This document shows, one piece after another, positions 1-7,362 of a stretch of 17,720 nt of DNA. The DNA lies in NCBI GenBank assembly GCA_035570275.1, contig DATMNI010000118.1, positions 1 through 17,720 of the forward strand. Direction: 5' to 3'. This stretch comes from DATMNI01 sp035570275. Its GTDB lineage: Bacteria; Acidobacteriota; Terriglobia; Bryobacterales; Bryobacteraceae. The notes beneath the pieces were generated by a model. The model was not told the origin of the DNA, did no database searches, and was given only the letters and a program-made list of their open reading frames with translations. How positions within the stretch are numbered: position 1 is the first letter of the stretch; each line of letters opens with the position of its first letter. Both the position numbers and the translations under genes were made by a program.

Positions 1-1
1 T

Positions 2-250
2 TCGACCAAATTGGCCTTCCAGATGCCGCTGCTGGTCAAAACCCTGCTGGGCACCGACATCAAAGGCTTGGGTTTTTCGTTGGCGTACCAGAAATTCGAG
101 GATGGCGTATGGTTTCCCGTGAGCTACGGGGGAGAGTTCGAAGTGCGGGCGGTATTCTTTTACAAGCGGACGATTTCGGTCTCGATGGTGAACAGCGATT
201 TCAAACGGTCGTTAGTGAACAGTACCGTGACGTACCAGACTCAACAGTGA
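2..250 (+). CDS. 3' end of an unidentified protein (partial)
   Basis: The reading frame is open from the left edge and stops at TGA 248-250, so only about 82 C-terminal residues are visible. They alternate hydrophobic and polar residues (for example GVWFPVSYGGEFEVRAVFFY), as in beta strands of an exported or outer-membrane protein. I do not recognise a family. The last four bases are GTGA, in which the GTG starts the sigma-factor gene, so the two are translationally coupled. That places this protein as an upstream member of the sigma-factor operon. The ATG/TTG codons inside the visible part are not its start; the true start lies outside the window. Confidence 0.6.
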   Translation, partial: STKLAFQMPLLVKTLLGTDIKGLGFSLAYQKFEDGVWFPVSYGGEFEVRAVFFYKRTISVSMVNSDFKRSLVNSTVTYQTQQ

Positions 251-768
251 CGGAACTCGAAAGCGTGGTCCAGACCGGAGACGATTTCGCGGCGTTGATG
301 CGGGAGCATCGGGCCATGGTCTTCAGCGTGGCCTATCACTTTCTGCGCGACCGCGACACCGCCGAAGAGATCGCGCAGGACGTGTTCTTGAGCCTGCACC
401 GCAACCTGGGCGCCATTCAATCGGCCGCTCACGCCGGTTTCTGGCTGCGCAAGGTGGCGGTGCAACGGTCTATCGACGCGTCGCGAAAACGCATGCGCCG
501 CCCGCAGGTGGCGCTGGAAGATGTGGCGGAACCGGTGGCGCGCGGCGTGCCGGCCGACCCGATGCTGGGCGAGATGCTGCGGCGGCTCATTGCCACTTTG
601 CCGGAGACGCCGCGCATGGTAGTGATTTTGCGGTACCAGGAAGACCTGGACCCGAGTGAGATTGCAAACTTGATGGCGATTCCCGTGGGTACGGTGAAGA
701 GCCACTTGCAACGCTCGCTGGCCCTCCTTCGGGAGAAGCTGGCGCGGCGGGGCGTAAGGGAAGAATAA
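247..768 (+). CDS. ECF-type RNA polymerase sigma factor (sigma-70 family)
   Basis: This 173-residue protein has the two-domain layout of extracytoplasmic-function sigma factors. Region 2 covers about residues 14-80 and contains FRDRDTAEEIAQDVFLSLHR-like core-binding and -10 recognition sequence. Region 4 covers about residues 106-165, with the helix-turn-helix LDPSEIANLMAIPVGTVKSHL that reads the -35 element. It should direct RNA polymerase to a small regulon in response to an envelope or stress signal. I chose GTG 247 because it makes a GTGA overlap with the upstream stop and because homology to the family begins there; the frame stays open further upstream (to 109) but only inside the previous gene. 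The TAA stop overlaps the next ATG by one base. The following small membrane protein is the likely anti-sigma factor. The family is certain, the regulon unknown. Confidence 0.93.
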   Translation: MTELESVVQTGDDFAALMREHRAMVFSVAYHFLRDRDTAEEIAQDVFLSLHRNLGAIQSAAHAGFWLRKVAVQRSIDASRKRMRRPQVALEDVAEPVARGVPADPMLGEMLRRLIATLPETPRMVVILRYQEDLDPSEIANLMAIPVGTVKSHLQRSLALLREKLARRGVREE

Positions 769-1148
769 TGGACTGGTTAGAGGATGAACTCAAGTTCGAG
801 GATGAACTCAGGAAGGCGTTGCAGCGCCAGGAGCCGTCGCCCGATTTCGAAGCCCGGGTGACGAGCACGGTGAGAAGCAAAGTTACCGCAGCGGCGGGAC
901 AGCGTCGGCCGGTGTTCTCCCGGCCCCTCGCCCCTGGCCCCCGGCCCCTGTCTCCGGTCCCCTGGCCCCTGGGCTTGATGCCCCGATGGCTGGCCACCGC
1001 GGCGGCAGTCTTGGTGATCACCGGCGCGGGCGCCGGCTACCGCTATCATCGGGGCCATGTCGCCAAAGAGCAGGTGATGTTCGCCATGCGGCTGGCCGGC
1101 TCCCAACTCAACCGGATCCAGATGCAGATGAAAGCGGTGCGGCCATGA
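768..1148 (+). CDS. small single-pass membrane protein, probable anti-sigma factor
   Basis: This is a 126-residue protein with a charged N-terminal half (about 1-46), a proline-rich linker (about 50-70), one membrane helix (about 74-91) and a short C-terminal tail likely outside the membrane. That layout, plus its position directly after an ECF sigma gene with a one-base TAATG overlap, fits an anti-sigma factor. No ZAS zinc motif (HxxxCxxC) is present, so the assignment rests on context and topology. Two oddities: GAGGATGAACTCA occurs twice (780-792 and 798-810), duplicating DEL near the N-terminus, and the linker is built from a GC-rich CCCCTGG-type repeat that recurs in the carboxylase gene at the right edge. 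Its stop overlaps the next start (ATGA 1145-1148). Confidence 0.65.
   Translation: MDWLEDELKFEDELRKALQRQEPSPDFEARVTSTVRSKVTAAAGQRRPVFSRPLAPGPRPLSPVPWPLGLMPRWLATAAAVLVITGAGAGYRYHRGHVAKEQVMFAMRLAGSQLNRIQMQMKAVRP
931..971 (+). repeat. GC-rich CCCCTGG-type low-complexity repeat inside the anti-sigma gene
   Basis: Reiterated blocks of CCCCTGG and CCCCCGG make up this stretch and encode a Pro-rich linker. Its first 20 bases (931-950) are identical to 17653-17672 in the tail of the carboxylase gene. This suggests a mobile or expanding short repeat that tolerates insertion in coding sequence. Confidence 0.65.
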
Positions 1149-1699
1149 AGACCACCCGCAGCCTTGCGCTAACTGGGGCGCTGGCCTGCGCCATCGCCGC
1201 CGCGCTGTGTGCCCAGTTGTGTGCCCAGCAATTGAAATTGAACCTGGACCACCTGGCGGCCAAGGCCTCGGATTCCGTCGATGTTTCGCTCAACAACTCC
1301 ATGCTGCAGTTCGCCGGTAAATTCCTGGACGGCAAAGACCCGGACGAAGCCGCGGTCAAGAAGCTGATCGTCGGCATCGACGGCATCTATATCAGGCAAT
1401 TCGAGTTCAAGCAGGAAGGCGCCTGGTCGCAGGCCGACCTGGATCAGATTCTAAATCAAATGAAAGCGCCGGATTGGTCGCGCATCGTGGGCGTGAAAAG
1501 TGCCGAAGACGGCGAAAACACCGAGGTGCACGTCTGCAATCAGAACGGTAAGGTCACAGGAGTGGTGATTTTGGTCAGCGCTCCGAAACGGCTCACCGTG
1601 GCCAACATTGTGGGCAACGTGAGTCTGGATTCCCTGGCCGATTTAGGCGGCCACTTCGGCTTGCCCAGGATGGAGCAGCCGAAGGGCAAGAAAAAGTAG
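1145..1699 (+). CDS. exported DUF4252-like protein
   Basis: This 184-residue protein begins with a signal peptide (about 1-28; MKTTRSLALTGALACAIAAA then a CAQLCAQQ region). A DUF4252-like body follows, with a predicted alpha/beta pattern (VKKLIVGIDGIYIRQFEF..., VVILVSAPKRLTVANIVG) and a lysine-rich end. DUF4252 proteins have no established biochemical role; in Acidobacteriota they commonly lie beside ECF sigma/anti-sigma pairs, which fits here. ATG 1145 overlaps the stop of the anti-sigma gene as ATGA, so it is the last gene of the coupled operon. The frame is open further upstream but only within the preceding gene. Cysteines near the signal-peptide end could suggest a lipoprotein, but no clean lipobox is evident. 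I saw no clear terminator after the stop. Confidence 0.75.
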   Translation: MKTTRSLALTGALACAIAAALCAQLCAQQLKLNLDHLAAKASDSVDVSLNNSMLQFAGKFLDGKDPDEAAVKKLIVGIDGIYIRQFEFKQEGAWSQADLDQILNQMKAPDWSRIVGVKSAEDGENTEVHVCNQNGKVTGVVILVSAPKRLTVANIVGNVSLDSLADLGGHFGLPRMEQPKGKKK

Positions 1700-2399
1700 C
1701 GCGACATGGGGGCCGCGTCAGCAGGAAATCGGGCCGTTGGCGGCCGGGGTGGAAACATCCATTAACGCAGGGCCGGTGAGATTACAATCCGCGAAACGCC
1801 ACCGGCACCATCCCGGCCGGGAAGTTAGGTTTCTGGCGCTGAGCTGCCGGCGCGTCAGGTCTCTTTTCGTGTGAATCGGGCCAGTCGAGACATGCATGTC
1901 CTCGACTCTAGCTTTACCCACTGATAGTAAAAGAGTTAATAACAGCCAACAATAGCCGGAGACAGGTATGTCCCCACTTGCTTCGAAAGATGCGGGGCGC
2001 GGCTCCGCCTCGGCAACCCCGATCGGCCATCCAATATGATCGGCCATCCCATCGCCCAGCGGCGGGTACCAGGGAGTGGCCATGGTTCGCCCGTCATCAG
2101 CACGCGAACATCGGACGTCGCCCGCCCCGGCGGATGAGTTCTTCGCTCTGATAAATTGCGCGCCTTTGCGCGCGGCAGACTACGTGCTTTCGTGAAATCA
2201 TGACGGCGGCTGCGTTACTGGCGGGGCGTGGCGGCGAGCAGGTTGTGTGCGCGGCTCACCGCGGACGCCTCGTCTTCCGTAGTTGCTGGCCGCCGGACGC
2301 CCGATTGCGAAGCCACGGGAACCGCGGCGGCGCCACATCGAGGACTGAGCTTTGAGGCGCTGCGGCGCGGTCGCTTCCCGGCGAGCGCTGGATCGCTGG
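1700..2399. other. 700-bp intergenic stretch without a convincing gene
   Basis: Open frames here (for example the minus-strand frame across 1718-2083) have atypical composition and no recognisable family, so I call no gene. The stretch holds a 25-base near-palindrome at 1883-1907, an imperfect hairpin GGAGACAGGTATGTCCCC at about 1958-1975, a direct repeat GATCGGCCATCC at 2021 and 2038, and a GCGCGC-cttt-GCGCGC hairpin at about 2159-2174. The AT-rich patch at 1915-1955 contrasts with its surroundings. It may be repeat remnants or decayed mobile DNA between two convergent transcription units. Confidence 0.5.
1883..1907. repeat. 25-base near-perfect palindrome
   Basis: The sequence reads AGTCGAGACATGCATGT followed by CCTCGACT. 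It is its own reverse complement apart from one extra base, around the perfect core ACATGCATGT. It could be a REP-type element, a regulator binding site or an RNA hairpin. Neither neighbouring gene starts here, so an operator role is not obvious. Confidence 0.6.
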
Positions 2400-3953
2400 T
2401 TACGGCAGTTCGGCCTTCTCGGGTAATACCCAGGCAAACATCACGCCGCCTCCGCTGGTGAGCACGTATTGGCGGCCGTCGAGTTCATAAGTAATGGGTG
2501 AGCTTTGCATGCTCTGGCCCTGGCCTGCGTGCCAAAGTGTCTTGCCATCGCTGGTGCGAAGCGCCAGAACACTGCCCTGCGCGTCGCCCGTGAAGATCAG
2601 GCCGGAGTCGGTCGTCAGTACACCCGCGCCCGCGCCGTTGGGGCCAAGTTCGTGGCTCCACTTGATCTTGCCGGTCTGATAGTCGATGGCATCCAGAACG
2701 CCCTTACCCCACACTCCATAGTCGGCGCCCGCCCACCCGAACGTGCCGTCGGCGGGTTTATTGAAGTAGATGCCGTAGCTGGGGTGCGCGCTGACGATGA
2801 ACAGGCCGGTCTTCGGGTCGAAACTAGGCGAGCGATAGTTGGTGAGGCCGCCTTCGTCGGGCGCGATCAGGCGTCCATCGGGAGCGGGGTCCTTGACTGG
2901 ATTTGGCGTTGGCCGTCCTTTCTGGTCTAGCCCCGTCGACCAGTTGACGGGGCCGAACGGAGTGGTGAGGAGGTTCTCCCCATTGAGCCGGTCCAGCACA
3001 AAGAAGTAGCCATTGCGGGATGCCTGCATCAGCATCTTGCGCGGCCTGCCGCGGAAGTCGGCGTCAACCAGCACCGGGATCTCGACGGCGTCCCAATCGT
3101 GCGTATCGTGTGGAGACGGCTGGAAGGCCCATTTCTTTTTCCCGGTGTTTGGGTCGAGTGCGACGATGCTGCAGGTATCGGGGTTATCGCCGGGGCGAAC
3201 CTCACCGTTGAGCACCGGAGTCGGGTTGCCGGTGCCCCAGAAGACAGTATCCGTCTCGGGGTCATAGGTGCCGGTCATCCATGTCATGCCGCCTGTGGTT
3301 GAATTCGGCGTGCCGCTGGGCGGGGTGCTGTCCCAGCGCCATTGGGTGGTGCCGGTTTCGGGGTCGACGGATTTGAGAAAGCCGGTGAGATTGTCGAAGT
3401 CGCCCGAAACGCCAACAAGAACGTGGTTGCGAATGATCAGCGGCGACATCGTAGTCCAGTAGCCGCGCTGCGAATCGGCCACGGCGACGTTCCAGCGGAC
3501 GGCGCCATCCTTCGCGTTCAGGCAGATCAGGTGGGCGTCCGGCGTCATGAAGTACAGCCATTCGCCGTACATGGAAACGCCCCGGGAGCCGATGTGGAAG
3601 CCTTTGTTCTGGGGATAAGTGTAATGCCAGATCTGGTGGCCGGAGCGGGCGTCGACGGCATAGACATTGTCGGGCGTTGAGGTGTATATGACACCATCCA
3701 CCATGAGCGGCGAAGCTTTGATCTCCGCGTTGACGCCCGACTGGAACGCCCAGGCGAGCGCGAGGCCGCCGACGTTTTGCGGAGTGATTTGCGTCAGCGC
3801 GCTGTGGCGCTTTCCCGAATAGTCGCCGTGATAGGCAGGCCAGCTATCCTTCGGCGGCTTCAGGAGCATGTCAGGCGTAGTTCCCTGGGCGAGCAAAGTG
3901 GAGGCGAACAAGGTGGAGGCCGTGAGCCAGAGCAGTTGTTTGGTCAGCTTCAT
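2400..3953 (-). CDS. exported PQQ-type beta-propeller protein (quinoprotein alcohol dehydrogenase-like)
   Basis: The 517-residue protein has a signal peptide (about 1-22, cut near LLAQ). An eight-bladed quinoprotein propeller follows, with repeated blade ends such as VYAVDARSGHQIWH, LNAKDGAVRWN, VDPETGTTQWRW and LDPNTGKKKWAF. By comparison with methanol/ethanol dehydrogenases, the active-site Asn (GTGNP, about 243) and the catalytic Asp region (HDWD, D286/D288) are present. The usual catalytic Glu position holds Asp (SGDF, about 185), and the vicinal Cys-Cys pair is absent. I recall an acidobacterial quinoprotein-like family thought to lack bound PQQ, so enzymatic function is uncertain. It follows a diheme cytochrome c gene by only nine bases, so the two are surely co-transcribed and probably form a periplasmic oxidoreductase/electron-acceptor pair. 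Confidence 0.88.
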   Translation of the reverse strand: MKLTKQLLWLTASTLFASTLLAQGTTPDMLLKPPKDSWPAYHGDYSGKRHSALTQITPQNVGGLALAWAFQSGVNAEIKASPLMVDGVIYTSTPDNVYAVDARSGHQIWHYTYPQNKGFHIGSRGVSMYGEWLYFMTPDAHLICLNAKDGAVRWNVAVADSQRGYWTTMSPLIIRNHVLVGVSGDFDNLTGFLKSVDPETGTTQWRWDSTPPSGTPNSTTGGMTWMTGTYDPETDTVFWGTGNPTPVLNGEVRPGDNPDTCSIVALDPNTGKKKWAFQPSPHDTHDWDAVEIPVLVDADFRGRPRKMLMQASRNGYFFVLDRLNGENLLTTPFGPVNWSTGLDQKGRPTPNPVKDPAPDGRLIAPDEGGLTNYRSPSFDPKTGLFIVSAHPSYGIYFNKPADGTFGWAGADYGVWGKGVLDAIDYQTGKIKWSHELGPNGAGAGVLTTDSGLIFTGDAQGSVLALRTSDGKTLWHAGQGQSMQSSPITYELDGRQYVLTSGGGVMFAWVLPEKAELP

Positions 3954-3962
3954 GGCGCGCTC

Positions 3963-4757
3963 CTATTTCAACGTCATCAGGTACGTCATCAGGTTGTGAA
4001 TGTCGTCATCCGTGTACTTCGCCAGAAGATCGACATGGGCTTCCGCGGGGTCGTCAGCCCTTACCTTCACCATCGCGGCAGGCCAGGAGCGGTAGCGGCC
4101 GGAGGCGTCGCGCAGAGCCACCGTGAATTCATCGAGGTATGCGCGTGTGCCGCTGACGGTTTCGCCCGAAGGCAGCGTCACGGTGACCTTGGCTTTGGCT
4201 CCACGGGGATACATGAGGCGCTGTATGAGCTTCAGACCTCCATTGCGGGTGGCCACGCCGGCGAGGTCCCCTGTGGGGGAGTGGCAGGAATTGCATTTGC
4301 CGGTTCCGTTGAAGTACTCCTTTCCCTTGTCGATATTGCCCGTGACAAGATCCTTCTCGTCAACGCCCTTTCGTCCTCCCTTCTGCGATTCCGCGATGTT
4401 TTTCTGCGTGCGGATAAAGGCGGTTAGCCCCAGGAGTTCCTGGTCCGTCACCGTGAAGCGCGGCATATTGTTGCGCCCATTGCGAACCACGGGCCCAATC
4501 TGATTCCCACCGATATCGTCCGCGACCAGCTTGGACCGGGTCAGGTCCGGCCCGGATTCCCCGCCACCGGTATCGCGCCCATGGCAGAACGCGCAATGCT
4601 GGACAAACAAGGTTTCGCCGGTCCTGACGAGTTCATCGGGAAAAGTCTGGCCAGGCTTCGCCGGCGTCGTGGGAGGTCGTGTTGCCTGGGTGAAGGCAAG
4701 CGAGGCGGTCATGAGCAGTTCGATGGAAGCACTCGCGAGGACGCGCGGAATTCTCAT
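3963..4757 (-). CDS. exported diheme cytochrome c
   Basis: This 264-residue protein carries an N-terminal signal sequence (about 1-25) and two class I cytochrome c modules. The first has heme motif CAFCH (55-59) and a likely axial Met in NNMPRF (Met98). The second has CNSCH (155-159), with candidate Met ligands near the C-terminus (LMTYLMTLK). The region between 185 and 235 resembles the beta-rich insert seen in cytochromes encoded beside quinoproteins. The start ATG (4755-4757) is supported by AGGAGG about ten bases upstream on the minus strand. It is the first gene of a two-gene operon with the propeller protein and probably takes its electrons. The partnership is inferred from adjacency. 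Confidence 0.92.
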   Translation of the reverse strand: MRIPRVLASASIELLMTASLAFTQATRPPTTPAKPGQTFPDELVRTGETLFVQHCAFCHGRDTGGGESGPDLTRSKLVADDIGGNQIGPVVRNGRNNMPRFTVTDQELLGLTAFIRTQKNIAESQKGGRKGVDEKDLVTGNIDKGKEYFNGTGKCNSCHSPTGDLAGVATRNGGLKLIQRLMYPRGAKAKVTVTLPSGETVSGTRAYLDEFTVALRDASGRYRSWPAAMVKVRADDPAEAHVDLLAKYTDDDIHNLMTYLMTLK

Positions 4758-5138
4758 TGATAATTGGCCTCCTGGTTACCCCTATTGTCTGGCCACCATT
4801 TAATTGACAGCCTCCCCAACTCTACATCAGTTTGGGTTTTCAGGAGCGGACCCGACGAGGCGCCTCATCGCGGCGCGGGTGAGAAATCGCGGGTGAGAAG
4901 TAGAGGCGCGGCGGCCTCAACGAGCGAGCGGCATCGCCGCCAACGTCGCACCCGCCCGCACAATTCGAGTCAGACTCCGCCGCCCCCTCAGTGCGGATCT
5001 CTCGCGCACTCGCACCTTTCGCCAGATACCGCGCGCAGAGTCGAGCGGCTCGGAACTGGGGTTGCGTGGGCCGCGGCGCACGTGATCGTTCGCGGCACGA
5101 CACACAAACCAATCGGACATGGTTCGGACACAGGGAGC
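4758..5138. other. intergenic region upstream of the cytochrome/quinoprotein operon
   Basis: About 380 bp with no gene I can support. The part next to 4757 carries the ribosome-binding site (AGGAGG on the minus strand) and presumably the operon promoter, but no convincing -35/-10 pair stands out. A direct repeat GCGGGTGAGAA occurs at about 4876 and 4890. The open frames on both strands give Arg/Ser/Pro-rich translations typical of non-coding GC-rich DNA. Confidence 0.45.
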
Positions 5139-5525
5139 TTAAAAGCCCTCGATCCTGATGATCTTCGCCAGCTTCATCCGGCCGCCAGGGAGCCCATAAA
5201 GCCGCGCCCGGTGGTACATTTCCCATGCGGCGCCATTCGCGAGCATGGTGATTTCGACTCCGCTGCCGATCTGCCTGCCGCTTGAATCGAAATAGCCAAC
5301 GGTCACAAGAACACTCGCAGCCCGGCCGCACGTGTTCCTGATCCGGGCCTCAACGCCTGCCTCCGGCCCGCCAAGGGACAGAAGACTGGCCCCATGCGAG
5401 TAGATGTTTGACGCCTGAACGCAACCGGAGACGATGTCCGGCTGTGACGGCGGCTTCTCTGAGGCATCCGCTGCGGATGCCAGCAAGAGCCCAACAGCAA
5501 TCAGAGTTCTCATAGCGCCATACAT
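5139..5525 (-). CDS. small exported protein with an FxLYD-like domain
   Basis: This is a 128-residue protein from ATG 5525, or 124 residues from the second Met (5513), which fits the signal peptide MRTLIAVGLLLASAADAS better. The rest looks like an FxLYD-type immunoglobulin-like domain: ARIRNTCGRAASVLVTVGYF, then DSSGRQIGSGVEI and a hydrophobic strand. Such domains occur in secreted or surface proteins of unknown binding role. Two cysteines (in SGCVQA and RNTCGR) could form a disulfide after export. No strong ribosome-binding site precedes either start. It stands apart from its neighbours (about 380 and 90 bp gaps), so it is probably monocistronic. The domain assignment is by pattern only. Confidence 0.6.
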   Translation of the reverse strand: MYGAMRTLIAVGLLLASAADASEKPPSQPDIVSGCVQASNIYSHGASLLSLGGPEAGVEARIRNTCGRAASVLVTVGYFDSSGRQIGSGVEITMLANGAAWEMYHRARLYGLPGGRMKLAKIIRIEGF

Positions 5526-5612
5526 ACCACGGCGTCCGGATCGTGTCTAGCGGGGGATGGCCGCCATGGCCGCCACGCAGAGCGAAACGACACACCTCTC
5601 ATTTAGCGATTG

Positions 5613-7223
5613 TCATTTAGCGATGGCGCCAACGATCGCCCGAATCATACCGTCGCTCTTACTCAGGATGTACAGTTCGCCGTCCGAGTCCATGGCGAAC
5701 CGAATGTCGGAGCGGCCCCCGGACACGCGCGCGAAGCCGGGCAGATGCTCCGCCTTTCCGCCGCGGGCGTGGTATACGCTTTCGGTGATCGGGGCCATCG
5801 TTCCGTAGACTTCCTGGTTCCAGGCGATTCGCACCTCGTGCATCTCGGCCATCGTCTTCGGATCGCCATCGTCAGCCGCCAGCATTTCCTTGAAATCCAC
5901 CCACCAGACGCGCCCGGTCGTGATGTCGCCGAAGATGAATTTCCCCCGGAGCGACGGAATCGCCTTGCCGCGGTAGACAAAGCCGTTCGATACCGCGTCG
6001 CCGCCAGTGCCCTTGATGTGGCCATAGGCAATCACCGGATAAGTCGGAACCACCGTGCCGTCAGTAGTCGATTCATCAATCCGGATGGGTATTTTATCCA
6101 CGTCCGGCGGTTTCGAAAGCGTGTTATCGGAATGCAGTTCCTCGGGGCCTTCGCGCAGCGAATAGCCGTAGTTGGCGCCTTTGTGAATGATATCGACGGT
6201 CTCCCAGGTGCGAAGTCCAACCACGTTGGCGATGAGGTGATTGTTGGCGCCATCGGCTGGGTCGACATCCCAGCTCATCCGGTGCGGGTTGCGCAAACCG
6301 TACGCCCAGATCTCTTTCCGGGCACCCGGCTTGGCGGCGAACGGGTTATCCTTCGGGATCCGGTAGCGGCCGTTCTCGCTTACCGTGCTCGAATCGATTT
6401 GCTCTTTGAGGTCGGGTACAATCCGCAGGATTTTTCCCACCAGCGTGTCCAGACGCTGCGGATTGCTTCGAATGTCCGTTTTCTGCTCGCCCGAGCCGCC
6501 GTCGCCGGTGGAGATGTACATCACACGCCAATCGGGGCCGCCGGGCCGTGCCGTCGGATTGAAAATCAGATCGCCCATCGGATGAATTCGCCCGTTGTAC
6601 TGCACACGCATCAGCTCGCGGGCCGTGCCTTCGAACGTGGAATTTGAAATATCCGAGTCGGTCCATTCGATTACGACGGATTCCCGCTGCGTCGCGCCAA
6701 AAGTCCGGATCGCCGGAGTCAGCGTGTACCCCGCCGTCTTGAATCCTGGAAAGTTCTTGTTGTCGGGAAGATCGGAAGCCGGCAGCGCAAGGTCTTCCAG
6801 GTGGATAGTGTAGAACTTCCCGTTGTGCGCATAGTCCGGGTCGAACTGAAAGCTGATGAAGCCGCTCGCCAGCAAGTTATCGATAGCCAGTCTGTGAAAT
6901 ATCCCGGGCTGGCCCTCAAGACCGTTGAAGTTCAGATATGTGGTGAGTTTCTTCGTGTCCTTGTCGAGGATGTACAACTGACCGGCCACGTCATTGACGA
7001 AGAATCGCTTCCTGGCCCCGCCAGGTTCCTCCCGCAAAAAGTTGACCCGCGCCAGCAGGCTCGCACTGTTGCTTGTGCCGTCGACCGCTCCGGTGATCGG
7101 CATGGTCGCATAATCCTTGATCTCGATGGTCAGCTCCGGCGTCGCCGCGAAGGCGCACGTCATGCATGCGGGAACGCACAGGCAGGCCTTTACAAAGCGC
7201 ACTTTGGACCTCTGTTTCGACAT
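5613..7223 (-). CDS. exported PQQ sugar dehydrogenase-like (GSDH/Asd family) propeller protein
   Basis: This 536-residue protein has a signal peptide (about 1-27, ending CAFAA) and a six-bladed soluble glucose/aldose dehydrogenase-type propeller. Family landmarks are MYISTGDGG (about 235-243), the EIWAYGLRNPHRMSWD segment (304-319), GANYGYSLREGPE (349-361) and the closing DSDGELYILSKSDGMI strand. In active homologues a catalytic His lies in a GLLG-x-x-FHPDF motif; here the segment reads GFISFQFDPDY (121-131), so Asp128 replaces the His. Catalysis may be lost or altered. I set the start at ATG 7221-7223 because the signal peptide begins there; the frame runs on to 7436 only by reading through a dispersed repeat. 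That repeat ends two bases before the ATG, and no Shine-Dalgarno is visible. Confidence 0.85.
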   Translation of the reverse strand: MSKQRSKVRFVKACLCVPACMTCAFAATPELTIEIKDYATMPITGAVDGTSNSASLLARVNFLREEPGGARKRFFVNDVAGQLYILDKDTKKLTTYLNFNGLEGQPGIFHRLAIDNLLASGFISFQFDPDYAHNGKFYTIHLEDLALPASDLPDNKNFPGFKTAGYTLTPAIRTFGATQRESVVIEWTDSDISNSTFEGTARELMRVQYNGRIHPMGDLIFNPTARPGGPDWRVMYISTGDGGSGEQKTDIRSNPQRLDTLVGKILRIVPDLKEQIDSSTVSENGRYRIPKDNPFAAKPGARKEIWAYGLRNPHRMSWDVDPADGANNHLIANVVGLRTWETVDIIHKGANYGYSLREGPEELHSDNTLSKPPDVDKIPIRIDESTTDGTVVPTYPVIAYGHIKGTGGDAVSNGFVYRGKAIPSLRGKFIFGDITTGRVWWVDFKEMLAADDGDPKTMAEMHEVRIAWNQEVYGTMAPITESVYHARGGKAEHLPGFARVSGGRSDIRFAMDSDGELYILSKSDGMIRAIVGAIAK

Positions 7224-7225
7224 TG

Positions 7226-7333
7226 TAACCGAATTGGGGGAACCGCCGTGTGAGCACGTTTCTGTGGGGCAGGTTGCCAACCAGGTTGCCAACGTGCGGC
7301 GGATTGGCAGTCTGATTAACAATCTGCCCCACA
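7226..7333 (-). repeat. MITE-like dispersed palindromic repeat, copy 1 (short form)
   Basis: Read on the minus strand, a 71-base core (7333 to 7263) is bounded by the inverted ends TGTGGGGCAG and CTGCCCCACA. It is followed by a 37-base tail (7262-7226) running from GAAACGTGCTC to AATTCGGTTA. The same core ends and tail occur at 11736-11913; the tails differ by one substitution and one indel. It fills the gap between the S41 protease gene and the sugar-dehydrogenase-like gene and ends two bases before the latter's start codon. No coding capacity is evident, so it is a non-autonomous or structural repeat. Confidence 0.85.
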
Positions 7334-7362
7334 TTGGAGAATTCAGCCAGTGAAGGCCTTCG

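Noticed and set aside
109..246. 46-residue N-terminal extension of the sigma factor
   Set aside because: It lies wholly inside the preceding gene, and the GTG at 247 forms a typical stop/start overlap where sigma-factor homology begins.
1718..2083. 121-codon minus-strand frame as a possible gene
   Set aside because: It has no family match, no ribosome-binding site and mixed composition, and it crosses the palindromes.
4758..4830. sigma-70 promoter for the cytochrome/quinoprotein operon
   Set aside because: The best -35/-10 pair on the minus strand (CTGTCA and GACAAT) is spaced only 15 bases apart and matches weakly, so I did not list it.
4764..5285. plus-strand frame of 173 codons
   Set aside because: It begins in the cytochrome upstream region and runs antisense into the FxLYD-like gene; the translation is low-complexity Arg/Ser/Pro.
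5610..6647. plus-strand open frame of about 345 codons
   Set aside because: It is the antisense shadow of the sugar-dehydrogenase-like gene, with no recognisable domain.
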